Made by a program: the position numbers and the translations under genes. From Oricola sp. (GTDB lineage Bacteria > Pseudomonadota > Alphaproteobacteria > Rhizobiales > Rhizobiaceae), in NCBI RefSeq assembly GCF_022763245.1, contig NZ_JALEGV010000005.1:124001-188000 (forward strand): a stretch of 64,000 nucleotides of DNA, read 5' to 3'. The stretch's first letter is position 1; each line of letters starts with the position of its first letter. The notes under the pieces were generated by a model. The model worked only from the letters and a program-made list of their open reading frames with translations. It was not told where the DNA came from and did not search any database. Shown piece after piece: positions 8,085 to 17,898 of this stretch.

Positions 8085-10442
8085 TCAGGCCATCTTTCCC
8101 GCTGCTTCGCCGGCCGGCGCCGGCGGCTCGCTCGACGACGAGCGCGAGCGCCGCGGCAGGACGCGGATCAGGGCCAGAATGGCGAGACCCGACGTCATCA
8201 CCACGGCGATCTCGCCGAACGTGTCGATCCCGCGGAAGTCGACCAGGATCACGTTGACGATGTTTCGGCCATGCGCGATCTGGTAGGAATAGGTGTTGAA
8301 GAACTCCGTCAGCGACGCATCGAAATCGGTCTCAAGAACGCGCAGCAGCAGAAGCGTCAGCGCCCCGCCCGTCGCGGTGGCGATCGTTCCGTCGAGCACC
8401 ATCTGGAACGGCGAACGATGGTCTTGCGGCGACAGGCGCAGTCGCGTCATCGCCAGGGCGAGGATGACCACCGACAGTGTTTCGACCATGAATTGAGTGA
8501 AGGACAGGTCCGGCGCGCCCATCAGCATGAAGAAGACCGCCACGGCGAAGCCCTGGATGCCGAGCGAGACGATCGCAGTCAGGCGGTTCTTCGCCCAGAT
8601 CACCGCAAATTGGCCAAGCACGGCGATGAGGACGAGCAGCCATTCGTAGAAATAGAGCTTCGGGAACGCGAGGGCGTCCGGCCAGTCGCCAGCGATACCC
8701 ATCGGAATGAGGATGGCGGCGGCGAGCATCACGAAGGTGGCGGTGATGTAGAACTCGAGCCGGCCGTTCTGGATCGTCTTCGTCACGGCGACGGAGAACT
8801 TCACGATGCCGACAATCGCCTGGTCAAAGCCCCGGTCCGGACCCCAGCCGATCGCCTCCAGCAACCCGGCCATGGCCGCGCGAAGGCGCGCAAGCGAGAG
8901 ATAGAGCAGGACGCCAAGCACGATCGTCAGCAGTGACAGGTAGAAGGCGAGGCCCAGATGCGGAACGATCGTGATCGTGATGTGCGCCTCATGTCCCATG
9001 ACCGCGCTTGCCATCGGGCCTGAGAAATACTCGTGGAACCATCCGGAAAACAGCGCGGCGAACAGGCTGCAAAGCGCCAGGATCGCGGGCCCGGCCAGGA
9101 GCAGGACCGGCCCTTCATGGGCGTGTTTCGGCGTTTCCACCTTCGGTCCCAGGAACGGTTTCAGCGCAACGGCAAACCCGATGACGAACATCAGGGCGTT
9201 GCCGGCGATCGCGACGATCGTGATCATGATCGACCAGGTGTCGCCATGGGCGAGGCCGGCATAGATCTCTTCCTTGGCGAGGAAGCCGACGAAGGGCGGC
9301 AGACCGCCCATGGAGATCGCGGCAAACAATGCGGCGAGGAAGGTGACCGGCATGGCGCGGGCGAGCCCGCCGAGCTTGGTGACGTCGCGCGTTCCGGCCT
9401 CGTGATCGACATTGCCGGCGACCATGAACAGGCCGCCCTTGAACATGGAATGAGCGATCAGATAGAGCACCGCGCCTTCGGCGGCCTTTTCCGAGCCGAA
9501 GCCGGTCAGCATCACCAGCAGACCAAGCGAAGCCATGGTGGTGTAAGCGAGCATCAGCTTCAGGTCGGTCTGGCGCGCGGCCAGCAGCGTGCCGGCGATC
9601 AGCGTGAAACCGCCGAAGATCGGCAGCACGGTCTCCCATGCCGCGGTCTCGCCCATCACCGGGTTGAGCCGCATCAGCAGGAACACGCCGGCCTTCACCA
9701 TGGTGGCGGAATGAAGGTAGGCGGAAACCGGCGTCGGCGCCTCCATGGCGTTCGGCAACCAGAAATGGAACGGAAACTGCGCCGACTTCGTGAACGCGCC
9801 GCCAAGCACGAGAACGAATGCGGCGATGAAGAACGGGCTGTCGCGCAGCAGATCGCCGGTCGACAGCAGAAGCGACATCTCGCTGACGCCGGTGATGTTC
9901 CAGATGATCAGCAAGCCTGCCAGCAGGGACAAACCGCCCAGCCCTGTCACCACCAGCGCCTGGATCGCGGAGCGGCGCGAGCGCTCCTCGGCATGGTTGA
10001 AGCCGATTAGCAGGAAAGAGGTGATGGAGGTCAGTTCCCAAAAGACGAACAGCATCAGGAAGCTGTCCGACAGGACAAGCCCCTGCATCGCGCCCATGAA
10101 CATCAGGATGAAGGAGAAGAACCGGCCCTGATGGCGATGGCCTTTCAGATAGCCGCCGGCATAAAGCACGATCAACGTGCCGATGCCGGTTATCAGCAGC
10201 ACGAATGTCAGAGACAGCCCGTCAATCAGCCAGGAGAAATTGACATTGAACGACGGGATCCACGGATAGCCGCCGGTGAAGCGCTCACCGTGGGCCACGC
10301 CGTCGGCGAAGCCGAGGAAATGCACGAAGAGCAGCGCCGGAGCGGCGGCCAGCACCCATGCTGCGTTGTGTTTCAGATAACGGGTCAGGATCGGCGCGAA
10401 CAACGCGGCGATGAAGGGAAGAAAGAGCGCGTAAAACGTCAT
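8085..10442 (-). CDS. mrpA: Mrp (Pha) cation/H+ antiporter subunit A
   Basis: At 785 residues with around 20 membrane helices this is the largest subunit. It resembles NuoL over the first two thirds ([20 protein letters not shown] and [35 protein letters not shown]), holding the conserved ion-path residues. The final third (about 620-770) resembles the MrpB/DUF4040 region seen at the C-terminus of MrpA ([33 protein letters not shown]). It is the first gene of the operon A-B-C-D-E-F-G, which extends to 4462, and the promoter should lie in 10443-10701. The system supports Na+ or K+ tolerance and alkaline-pH growth; which cation is used cannot be told from sequence. Confidence 0.96.
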   Translation of the reverse strand: MTFYALFLPFIAALFAPILTRYLKHNAAWVLAAAPALLFVHFLGFADGVAHGERFTGGYPWIPSFNVNFSWLIDGLSLTFVLLITGIGTLIVLYAGGYLKGHRHQGRFFSFILMFMGAMQGLVLSDSFLMLFVFWELTSITSFLLIGFNHAEERSRRSAIQALVVTGLGGLSLLAGLLIIWNITGVSEMSLLLSTGDLLRDSPFFIAAFVLVLGGAFTKSAQFPFHFWLPNAMEAPTPVSAYLHSATMVKAGVFLLMRLNPVMGETAAWETVLPIFGGFTLIAGTLLAARQTDLKLMLAYTTMASLGLLVMLTGFGSEKAAEGAVLYLIAHSMFKGGLFMVAGNVDHEAGTRDVTKLGGLARAMPVTFLAALFAAISMGGLPPFVGFLAKEEIYAGLAHGDTWSIMITIVAIAGNALMFVIGFAVALKPFLGPKVETPKHAHEGPVLLLAGPAILALCSLFAALFSGWFHEYFSGPMASAVMGHEAHITITIVPHLGLAFYLSLLTIVLGVLLYLSLARLRAAMAGLLEAIGWGPDRGFDQAIVGIVKFSVAVTKTIQNGRLEFYITATFVMLAAAILIPMGIAGDWPDALAFPKLYFYEWLLVLIAVLGQFAVIWAKNRLTAIVSLGIQGFAVAVFFMLMGAPDLSFTQFMVETLSVVILALAMTRLRLSPQDHRSPFQMVLDGTIATATGGALTLLLLRVLETDFDASLTEFFNTYSYQIAHGRNIVNVILVDFRGIDTFGEIAVVMTSGLAILALIRVLPRRSRSSSSEPPAPAGEAAGKMA

Positions 10443-10701
10443 AACAAGGGACGCACCCTCTCAGTCTGGAAAGAAAACAGGCAGCGCTGAGCTCATGAGA
10501 TGCGGACCTAGGTCGGATTGTTGCGAAGCACAAGAGGTCGGCAGGTGAAACAAACCGGTTTTCAAGCACTTTTCTCGCCTTTCAAGCCGGTCGGCCCGAA
10601 AAGATGCATGACAGAAGCGTCAATTCGCCACACGGCACCCGGCGATTCGCAAACCGCTCCCTCGCCCCGCTTCGGCAACATCGCCTGACCGCCGGTCGCC
10701 G

Positions 10702-11850
10702 CTACTCGTCGAGCAGGTGCTCGTATCGCGCGTCGGTCAGGGTCTTCAAAAACGCGACAAGGGCATCGACGCGCTTGTCGTCAAGGGCGGGACCGTGGGT
10801 CAGTTCCTTCACCGCGAGCGTGTCAGGTACAGGCGGCGGCGCAAATGTTTCGCCTGTCTCCGGGTTGATCCGACGCGTCTCGGACTTGGTGTTGTACTGA
10901 TTGTAGAACAGGATCACCGTGCGCAGGTCTTCGAACACGCCATTGTGCATGTAAGGCCCTGTCACCGCGACATTGCGCAGCGTCGGCGTGCGGAACTTGC
11001 CGCGTTCGCCCGGGTCGTCGATCGCCGGATTGGCCAGGAGACCGTCGTCCACCGTTCCCGGTTCGACGCCGTTCGTCTCACGCAACGCCAGGTTTTCCGG
11101 CGTGCCGATGTTGTGAAAGCGGTAATCCGAGAAGGTTTCCTGTCGGTCAATCGCGCTTGTTGCGAGCTGATGGCACAGGTTGCAGTTCGTGAACTGTTGC
11201 GAGAAGAACAGGACCCGCCCTAGTTCCTCCTGATCCGTCAGTTTCGCCTCCCCGCGCAGGAAGCGGTCGTATTTGGAATCGAACGGCGCGAAGCTTTCCG
11301 TACGCTCGAATGCCGCGATCGCGCGGGTCATCGCGTCATAGCCCGCCTCCGGGTCGTCGAGAACGCCATTGTCGAAGAACGCGTCGAAGGCGGCCGGATA
11401 GAGGGGGTTCTCGCGCAGCCGGTCAACCACTGCCGCCTTGTCCGGCATTCCCATCTCGATCGGGTTCAGGGGCGGACCGCCGGCCTGCTCCTCCAGGGTC
11501 GCGGCACGGCCGTCGAGAAACTGGCCGCCGACCCAGTCGCCATCGTCGTTGCGGTGGAATTCGGGGGAGAAGGCCGCATAGGCCGCCGTCGGCGCGTTCC
11601 GGTCGCCCAGCGAGACGCCGTCGTCGCCCGGAGACGCCATGCCGCGCGGATCGGTGAACGCGAATTCCGGGTCGTGGCAACTGGCACAAGCCTGGGTGCG
11701 GTTGGCCGAGAGGTTGGTGTCGAAGAAAAGGGCCTCGCCAAGCGCCTCAAGCGTCGCCGGCGGCACGTTTTCCGTCTGGCTCGCCGCCGCAATGGCGAGA
11801 AAGCAGGCCATGGCCGGCGCAAGAGCAGTTGCGATCGCGATGCGCCTCAC
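10702..11850 (-). CDS. Di-heme cytochrome c peroxidase (MauG/CcpA family)
   Basis: A periplasmic protein of 382 residues with a signal peptide ending near ...AIAAASQT. Two heme-c motifs are visible, C55-ASC-H59 and C223-NLC-H227, as expected for bacterial di-heme peroxidases (CCP_MauG family). These reduce hydrogen peroxide with electrons from small cytochromes, or in MauG oxidise a protein substrate. Other family marks are LGDRNAPTAAYAAFSPEFHRND and PYMHNGVFEDLRTVILFYN near the end. No amine dehydrogenase genes are visible nearby, so a peroxidase role is likelier than a maturation role. It is monocistronic. Confidence 0.9.
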   Translation of the reverse strand: MRRIAIATALAPAMACFLAIAAASQTENVPPATLEALGEALFFDTNLSANRTQACASCHDPEFAFTDPRGMASPGDDGVSLGDRNAPTAAYAAFSPEFHRNDDGDWVGGQFLDGRAATLEEQAGGPPLNPIEMGMPDKAAVVDRLRENPLYPAAFDAFFDNGVLDDPEAGYDAMTRAIAAFERTESFAPFDSKYDRFLRGEAKLTDQEELGRVLFFSQQFTNCNLCHQLATSAIDRQETFSDYRFHNIGTPENLALRETNGVEPGTVDDGLLANPAIDDPGERGKFRTPTLRNVAVTGPYMHNGVFEDLRTVILFYNQYNTKSETRRINPETGETFAPPPVPDTLAVKELTHGPALDDKRVDALVAFLKTLTDARYEHLLDE

Positions 11851-11960
11851 GGCACGCCCCCTTTTATGACTGGATTTGTCATGTTTACGCCGGGCATTGT
11901 CCGGCAGAATTGATCCAAGTCAATCCTGCCGACGCCGGGAGGGCAGCGTGTGCGATCGGG

Positions 11961-12326
11961 TCAATGCGGACGCATGTAGCGCATATAGACCCAGCCGGTC
12001 TGCCACTGGCCGCTATTGGCCGGATCGTGCCAGACTTCGCACCATTTGTAGCGAACCACCTGGCGCTTCTGCCAGTCGGTCAGATGGGCGATGTCATCGA
12101 GCATCAGGCCGCCCTTGCAGCGGCCGGTCAGCGACAGGACGGTGCCGTTGGGATAAGCGCTTTCGATCTGCGAATAGGAGGCAGGCCAGCGGCGGACGTT
12201 GAGGACATCGCCCCACGGCACGTTGGTGACTTCCCAAGCGTGAAAGACGGATGCCTTCGACGGAAGGCTGGTGGCAAGGGCTGCAACCGTGACGGCCAGC
12301 GCGATCGGGATGGATTTCAGTTTCAT
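11961..12326 (-). CDS. Secreted SH3-like domain protein
   Basis: This 121-residue protein begins with a clear signal peptide (MKLKSIPIALAVTVAALATS, cut near SLPSKA). The mature part resembles a bacterial SH3 fold: DVLNVRRWPASYSQIESAYPNGT is the usual LNVR...P/S...I pattern, and WCEVWHDPANSGQWQTGWVY provides the last strands with the GW-V motif. Two mature-chain cysteines (GRC, WCEV) could form a disulfide. Such periplasmic SH3 domains often bind cell-wall peptides, but the ligand here is unknown. It is read in the same direction as the peroxidase gene after it, with about 110 bases between them. Confidence 0.78.
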   Translation of the reverse strand: MKLKSIPIALAVTVAALATSLPSKASVFHAWEVTNVPWGDVLNVRRWPASYSQIESAYPNGTVLSLTGRCKGGLMLDDIAHLTDWQKRQVVRYKWCEVWHDPANSGQWQTGWVYMRYMRPH

Positions 12327-12472
12327 GGTTTCCTCCGGACTTGGACGAGGGGCTTCTATCGTTGCCTTCGATCTATCAGCCCCTTGCTGAACCGGCCCCG
12401 ATCATGCCGTTCAGTCCGCGTTCATGCCGTGACGCCGCGCACATGCCGGGCGACGCCACGGCGTCGGCGCGC

Positions 12473-13108
12473 CTATTTCGCCGCGTACATCCTGGCGGCA
12501 TGGGCGTCATCGATCGCTCTCGCCGCCTTGTAGGCGTCGCGGCCCCGCAATCGCTCGGCATAGGCGGCCAGTTCATCGCGCTTCGGCAGCAGCCCGAAGG
12601 CCAGCCCCCAGACGACCTGTGAGCCGACATAGATGTCGGCGGCCGTGAACCGGTCGCCGCAGACATAGGCCCGGTCCCTCAGAAAGCCCGACAGCACCTC
12701 GACCGTGAGGTCGTAATTGCCGAAGCCCAGCCGACCGTATGACTGCGGATCGAGCCCCTCGTCCCATTTGAAGGCGTGGGTGGTGACTGCCTGTTCGACA
12801 GGTCCGGCCGCAAAGAAGCTCCAGCGCAGATAGTCCGCCTTTTCAGACAGGCCTTGGGGCAGCAGCCCTGCATCCGGGAACGCTTCCGCCAGATAGAGGC
12901 AGATCGCGGCGGCCTCGGTGACCGTGCGGCCGTCATGGACGATCGCCGGCACCTTGCCCATCGGATTGATGTCGCGATACGCCTGTTTCATGTCGGGTCC
13001 GTAACCGAGAATGTGCTCGTCGTAATCGGCGCCAGCCTCGTGCAGCGCCCAGCGCGCGATCTGCCCGCGACTCATCGGATTGGTGTAGAACTGGATCTTC
13101 TCGGTCAT
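12473..13108 (-). CDS. Glutathione S-transferase family protein
   Basis: 211 residues with a thioredoxin-like N-terminal domain and an all-helical C-terminal domain. The N-terminus FYTNPMSRGQIARWALHEAG places a serine (in MSRG) as the likely catalytic residue. The cis-proline region is GKVPAIVHDGRTVTEAAAICLYLAE, with the conserved VPA and the glutathione-binding E-A/S pair. The ATG at 13108 has a good AGGAGATCCT Shine-Dalgarno; an upstream extension to 13141 has none. It is divergent from ptrB. The natural substrate is unknown. Confidence 0.9.
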   Translation of the reverse strand: MTEKIQFYTNPMSRGQIARWALHEAGADYDEHILGYGPDMKQAYRDINPMGKVPAIVHDGRTVTEAAAICLYLAEAFPDAGLLPQGLSEKADYLRWSFFAAGPVEQAVTTHAFKWDEGLDPQSYGRLGFGNYDLTVEVLSGFLRDRAYVCGDRFTAADIYVGSQVVWGLAFGLLPKRDELAAYAERLRGRDAYKAARAIDDAHAARMYAAK

Positions 13109-13364
13109 GCAGGATCTCCTGGAACGGTTCGCCGCATACAACCGAAGCGGGCGCCAGCGCGCAACGGCGATTTCGTGCCGCTGGAACCCCTCCTGACACG
13201 ACTGTCAGGAGCGCGCCCGTCATCGTCATTTCGCACCCGGTCGCGCGGCGGGGTTGAAGTCGGCCCGTCAATCGATACATCTGCGGAAAGCCTTTTGCGC
13301 CGACCACCGCCTTGCCCGGCCCTCGGCTCCCGATCAATCCGCAAAGCCGCATACCGGAGGCCCG

Positions 13365-15485
13365 ATGCCCAGCCCGTTCAAGACCCAGCAAACGGCGCCC
13401 CTCGCCGACAAACGTCCCGTGTCCGACACCCGCCACGGCATCACCCGCACGGACGATTACGCTTGGCTGCGTGCCGACAACTGGCAGGAGGTCTTCAAGG
13501 ACACGAGCGTTCTCGACGCGGACATCCGCGCGCATCTGGAGGCCGAGAACGCCTATCAGGACGCCCTGATGGCGGATACGAAGGACCTGCAGAAGGTCCT
13601 GTTCGAGGAGATGAAGGGCCGCATCAAGGAAGACGATTCCGCCGTCCCCTCGCCCGACGGGCCATGGGCCTACGGATCGTCCTACAAGAAGGGCGGCCAG
13701 CAGCCGCGCTTCGAGCGCATGCCGCGGGACAAGACCGCAGAGGCGCTACGCGACCAGCGGACGATCATCCTCGACGGCGACGAGGAAGCCGAGGGCAAGG
13801 CCTATTTCCGCATCTCGGCGGCGGATCATTCGCCGGACCATTCCAAGCTGCTATGGGGCTATGACGACAAGGGCTCGGAGTTCTTCCGCCTGCGTGTGCG
13901 CGACCTCGAGACGCTGGCCGACAGCGACGACGACATCGCGGACACGGTCGGCGGCGGTGTCTGGGACGCGGCCTGCGAAGGCGTGTTCTACGCCAAGCTC
14001 GACGCCAATCACCGCCCGTCGAAGCTCTATTACCACAAGCTCGGCACGCAGCAGTCCGAGGACCGCCTGATCTTCGAGGAGCCCGATGCCGGTTTCTTCA
14101 TGGGCGCGGGCGGCAGCCGGCTGAACGACTTCGTCTACATCAACATCCACGACCACGAGACCAGCGAATATCTGCTGCTGCGCGCCGACGATCCGCTGGC
14201 CGCGCCGGTCCTGGTCGCGAAACGCGAGACCGGCGTGGAATATGAGATGGACTCGGGCGGCGACGTCTTCTTCATCCTGACCAATGCCGACGGCGCCAAG
14301 GACTTCAAGATCATGACCGCGCCGGTCGACGCGCCGCAGAAGGAGAACTGGACCGAACTCGTCGCCCACAAGCCGGGCCGGCTGATCCTCTCGGTGCAGG
14401 CCTACGCGAATTTCGTCGTCTGGCTGGAGCGCGAGAACGGATTGCCGCGCATCGTCGTGAAGGATCGGGCAAGCGGCGAGGAACATGCCATCGCCTTCGA
14501 GGAGGAAGCCTATTCGCTCGGGCTGGCAGGGTCCTACGAATACGACACCGACGTCATCCGCTTCTCCTACTCCTCCATGACGACGCCCTCTCAGGTCTTT
14601 GACTACGACATGCGGACGCGCGAGCGCGCGCTGTTGAAGACGCAGGAAGTGCCGTCGGGCCACGATCCCGACGACTATGTCACGCGGCGCATCCTCGCAC
14701 CGTCGCACGACGGCGCCCAAGTGCCCGTCACGCTGCTGCATCGCAAGGACACACCGCTCGACGGATCGGCGCCATGCCTGCTCTATGGTTACGGTTCCTA
14801 CGGCATTTCGATCCCCGCCTCGTTCAACACGAACTGCCTGTCGCTTGCCGATCGCGGCTTCGTCTACGCGATCGCGCATATTCGCGGCGGCAAGGACAAG
14901 GGGTTCGCCTGGTACGAAGACGGCAAGCGCGCCGCCAAGCAGAACACCTTCAAGGATTTCGTCGCCGTGGCCCGCCATCTGGCCGCGGAAAAATACACAT
15001 CTGCGGACCGCATCGTCGCGCAGGGCGGTTCGGCCGGCGGAATGCTGATGGGCGCGGTCGCCAACATGGCGCCGGACGCCTTCGGCGGGATCATCGCCGA
15101 GGTGGCTTTCGTCGACGTGCTGAACACGATGCTCGACGACACGCTGCCGCTGACTCCACCGGAATGGCCCGAATGGGGCAACCCGATCGCCTCGCCGGAC
15201 GATTACAGGACCATCGCGGCCTATTCGCCCTATGACAACGTCACCAAGGCCGCCTATCCGTCCATCCTCGCCGTTGCCGGCCTGACCGATCCGCGCGTCA
15301 CCTATTGGGAGCCGGCGAAGTGGATCGCCAAGCTGCGTGCGCTGAACCCCGAGGCGGGGCCGTTCCTGCTCCAGACGCACATGGATTCAGGCCATGGCGG
15401 CGCGTCGGGCCGCTTCTCGCGGCTCGAGGAGATCGCGTTCGGCTATGCATTCGCGCTGAAGGTGACCGGATCAGCCGGGCAATGA
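13365..15485 (+). CDS. ptrB: Oligopeptidase B (S9A prolyl oligopeptidase family)
   Basis: A 706-residue serine peptidase with an N-terminal seven-bladed propeller and a C-terminal alpha/beta hydrolase. It cleaves short peptides, in oligopeptidase B mostly after Lys or Arg. The catalytic Ser is S556 in GGSAGGML, the Asp is D642 in GLTDPRV, and the His is H677 in DSGHGG. The hydrolase domain also shows LYGYGSYGISIPASFN, diagnostic of the S9A group. The ATG at 13365 is chosen because it is preceded by CCGGAGG and matches the family length. Its stop overlaps the end of the GlxA-type gene by 15 bases (convergent). Confidence 0.94.
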   Translation: MPSPFKTQQTAPLADKRPVSDTRHGITRTDDYAWLRADNWQEVFKDTSVLDADIRAHLEAENAYQDALMADTKDLQKVLFEEMKGRIKEDDSAVPSPDGPWAYGSSYKKGGQQPRFERMPRDKTAEALRDQRTIILDGDEEAEGKAYFRISAADHSPDHSKLLWGYDDKGSEFFRLRVRDLETLADSDDDIADTVGGGVWDAACEGVFYAKLDANHRPSKLYYHKLGTQQSEDRLIFEEPDAGFFMGAGGSRLNDFVYINIHDHETSEYLLLRADDPLAAPVLVAKRETGVEYEMDSGGDVFFILTNADGAKDFKIMTAPVDAPQKENWTELVAHKPGRLILSVQAYANFVVWLERENGLPRIVVKDRASGEEHAIAFEEEAYSLGLAGSYEYDTDVIRFSYSSMTTPSQVFDYDMRTRERALLKTQEVPSGHDPDDYVTRRILAPSHDGAQVPVTLLHRKDTPLDGSAPCLLYGYGSYGISIPASFNTNCLSLADRGFVYAIAHIRGGKDKGFAWYEDGKRAAKQNTFKDFVAVARHLAAEKYTSADRIVAQGGSAGGMLMGAVANMAPDAFGGIIAEVAFVDVLNTMLDDTLPLTPPEWPEWGNPIASPDDYRTIAAYSPYDNVTKAAYPSILAVAGLTDPRVTYWEPAKWIAKLRALNPEAGPFLLQTHMDSGHGGASGRFSRLEEIAFGYAFALKVTGSAGQ

Positions 15486-16529
15486 CCTGTCCGGCTCACG
15501 TCCGGTACCGGTCGTGGCGGTGCGGCGAAAGCGTTGACGGTAGCGCGCGAGCGTGGTGCCGGTCTTCCGCTTGAACAATCGGCGGAAGAAGGCCGGTTCC
15601 TCGTAGCCGACCTCACGGCCGATCTGGTCCGTCGGCATGTCGCTCGTCTCCAGGAGATGCTTGGCCTCCTCGACACGCAGTGACTGCACGTAATCGATCG
15701 GCGCGAAGCCCGTCGCCGCCTTGAAGCGCCGCTTGAAGGTCCGCTCGTTCAGGCCGGACAGCGCCGCCATCCGGGCGACTGGGGCAGGATCGTCGTAGTG
15801 GGCACCGACCCATTCCTGGCACTTGCCGATCACCGCGTCCTCGTGCTGGCGCGGCAACATCGCAGCAAAGGGCAGTTGCCCCTCGCTGCGGTCGCCGAGC
15901 AGATAGACCTTCGCCGCGCGGCGCGCCTCCTCCTCGCCGGCATAGCGGGCGATCAAGTAGAGGAGAAGGTCCTGCCAAGCCGACATGCCGCCGGCCGTGA
16001 TGATCCGGTGCTCCTTGCCCGCCGGCTGCAGTATCCTCTCCGGCCTCAGCAGCACGCCCGGGAAACACTGAGTCATGATGCCGACCGCCATCCAGTGCGT
16101 CGTCGCCTCGATGCCGTCGAGCAATCCCGCTCTCGCCAAGAGCACCGCGCCCGTGCAGACGGAGCAGATCGTCGCTCCCGCCGCGTATTGGCGGGACAGC
16201 CATTCGGCGACCTCCGGCCAGGCCTCGCGCGGATCGCAGTCCGGGCGGATGTCTATGTCGGTGACGATGACGAGATCGAACACGTCATCCGACACGACCG
16301 ATCGCCCCGGCGTTACCGGCACGCCCACCAGCGTGCAGAAGGGCTGATCGTCGACCGCCACGAGTTCGACCTCGAAACGCGGGAACACCTGCCCGTCGCC
16401 CATCACCTGCTGCCAGACGACTCCGACCGAGGACAGGATTTCGAACATCCCGTACATCGCCGTGGGGGTCGTTTCCGGCAGTGCGAGGATCGCGGTGCGG
16501 ATCCGTGCCTTCGTGTTTTCGTCGGCCAT
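15471..16529 (-). CDS. GlxA-type transcriptional regulator (DJ-1/PfpI + AraC)
   Basis: The protein (352 residues from the ATG at 16529) has an N-terminal DJ-1/PfpI-like domain, with the elbow-type Cys near GATICSVCTGAVLLARAGLL. A C-terminal AraC-type pair of helix-turn-helix motifs follows (VARMAALSGLNERTFKRRFK and PTDQIGREVGYEEPAFFRRL). Such GlxA/FtrA-like regulators sense small metabolites through the N-terminal fold. It is divergent from the flavin monooxygenase and methyltransferase genes, which it probably controls from the shared region 16530-16653. An upstream in-frame extension to 16679 would invade that region and is rejected. Confidence 0.9.
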   Translation of the reverse strand: MADENTKARIRTAILALPETTPTAMYGMFEILSSVGVVWQQVMGDGQVFPRFEVELVAVDDQPFCTLVGVPVTPGRSVVSDDVFDLVIVTDIDIRPDCDPREAWPEVAEWLSRQYAAGATICSVCTGAVLLARAGLLDGIEATTHWMAVGIMTQCFPGVLLRPERILQPAGKEHRIITAGGMSAWQDLLLYLIARYAGEEEARRAAKVYLLGDRSEGQLPFAAMLPRQHEDAVIGKCQEWVGAHYDDPAPVARMAALSGLNERTFKRRFKAATGFAPIDYVQSLRVEEAKHLLETSDMPTDQIGREVGYEEPAFFRRLFKRKTGTTLARYRQRFRRTATTGTGREPDRSLPG

Positions 16530-16653
16530 GGGGCCATCGTTGTCACAAACGGACCGTTTCTGTCCAGATTCGATCTCACGCCCCGAGCCGTCCTTCTCCA
16601 AACAGAGCGCACACCGCCTAGGCGGCAGCAACCACCCCTGTTGGAGAACTCGA

Positions 16654-17862
16654 ATGAACACACCGCCAACCATCGGCACTCATGATGCCGTCATCGTGGG
16701 CGCCGGACTGTCCGGCCTCAGTCTCGCCTGGGAACTGAAGCGCAAGGGCATCCGCGCAGTCATCCTGGAGAAGGAAACCGAAATCGCCGCACCGTGGCAA
16801 CGCCGGCATCCGCAACTGCGCCTGAACACGCACCGCAGGCTGTCGAGCCTGCCCGGTTACGCCCTGCCCAGGCACGGGCCGGCCTTTCCCTCTCGCGATG
16901 AGATCATTGCCTATCTGGAACGCTACGCGGCGCAGACAGACGCGGACATCCGGTTCGGCACCGCCGTGAAACGGCTGGACCGATGCGGGGACGATTGGGA
17001 ACTGACCACCGACGCGGGCCCGGTGCGGGCGCGCAATGTGATCTTCGCCACCGGCAAGGAAAACACCCCTCGTATTCCCGACTGGCCCGGCAGGGCACGC
17101 TGGCGCGGCGAACTGATTCACTCGGCCGCACTCGGTGACGTGTCGCGCTACGCCGGCTTGGACGTGCTCGTCGTCGGCGCGGGCAATTCGGGCTCCGACG
17201 TCCTCAATCACCTCGCCGGCGTCGACACCCGCTCGCTCTCGGTTGCAGTCAGGCAAGGATCGGTGGTCGTGCCCTCGCGCCTGCTCGGTTTCCCGATGCA
17301 GCTTGCCGCGCCGATCATGGACGCGCTGCCGAATTGGCTCGTGGACCGGCTGCTATTCGACACCGAGCGGCTCGCCTTCGGCAGGTTGGAGCGTTTCGGC
17401 TTCCCGGTCCGCAAAGGTGGCGCCAGCCGTTTGCTCGCCGAAGGTGTCTCGCCGGCGATCGACAACGGTTTCATAGCCTCGCTCAAGGCGGGCAAGGCGT
17501 CCATCGTGCCTGCGATCGACCGCTTCGAGGAGGACGCCGTCATCCTCTCCGACGGGCGGAGACTGAAACCCGACATCTTGATCGCGGCGACCGGATACCG
17601 AACAGGGCTGCACGGCCTGCTCGACCACCTCGGCGTCCTGTCGGACCACGGCTATCCGCAGGCCGGTACCGACGGCGCGGCGATCGGCCAGCCCGGGCTC
17701 TGGTTCGCCGGCATGGCGCCTCGCATGAGCGGCTATTTCCGCGCCGCCAGCAAGAACAGCCCTGTGATGGCGGAGGCGATCTCGCAATGCCTGGCCGCGT
17801 CCCCGCGGCACGAACTCCTCAACCTTCGCGGGCCGGCGCCCGTTCTCAACCCCGCCGAATGA
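16654..17862 (+). CDS. Flavin-containing monooxygenase family protein
   Basis: A 402-residue flavoprotein with an N-terminal FAD-binding motif (VIVGAGLSGLSLAWELKRKG, GxGxxG) and a second NADPH-binding motif (VLVVGAGNSGSDVLNHLAG). The sequence also shows ATGYRTGLHGLL near the end, the ATGY box found in flavin monooxygenases and trimethylamine/ornithine hydroxylases. It would oxygenate a nitrogen, sulfur or carbonyl carbon of an unknown small molecule. The ATG at 16654 directly precedes the FAD motif and a TTGGAGAA site lies 5' of it. A methyltransferase gene follows 36 bases later, so the two likely act in one pathway. Confidence 0.87.
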   Translation: MNTPPTIGTHDAVIVGAGLSGLSLAWELKRKGIRAVILEKETEIAAPWQRRHPQLRLNTHRRLSSLPGYALPRHGPAFPSRDEIIAYLERYAAQTDADIRFGTAVKRLDRCGDDWELTTDAGPVRARNVIFATGKENTPRIPDWPGRARWRGELIHSAALGDVSRYAGLDVLVVGAGNSGSDVLNHLAGVDTRSLSVAVRQGSVVVPSRLLGFPMQLAAPIMDALPNWLVDRLLFDTERLAFGRLERFGFPVRKGGASRLLAEGVSPAIDNGFIASLKAGKASIVPAIDRFEEDAVILSDGRRLKPDILIAATGYRTGLHGLLDHLGVLSDHGYPQAGTDGAAIGQPGLWFAGMAPRMSGYFRAASKNSPVMAEAISQCLAASPRHELLNLRGPAPVLNPAE

Positions 17863-17898
17863 TCGGCGACCAACCCGACCATGGAAAGGATCAAACCC

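Noticed and set aside
10443-10701. Possible regulatory RNA or small gene in the mrpA upstream region
   Set aside because: I found no convincing hairpin, promoter pair or start codon with a ribosome site; only the mrpA promoter region is inferred.
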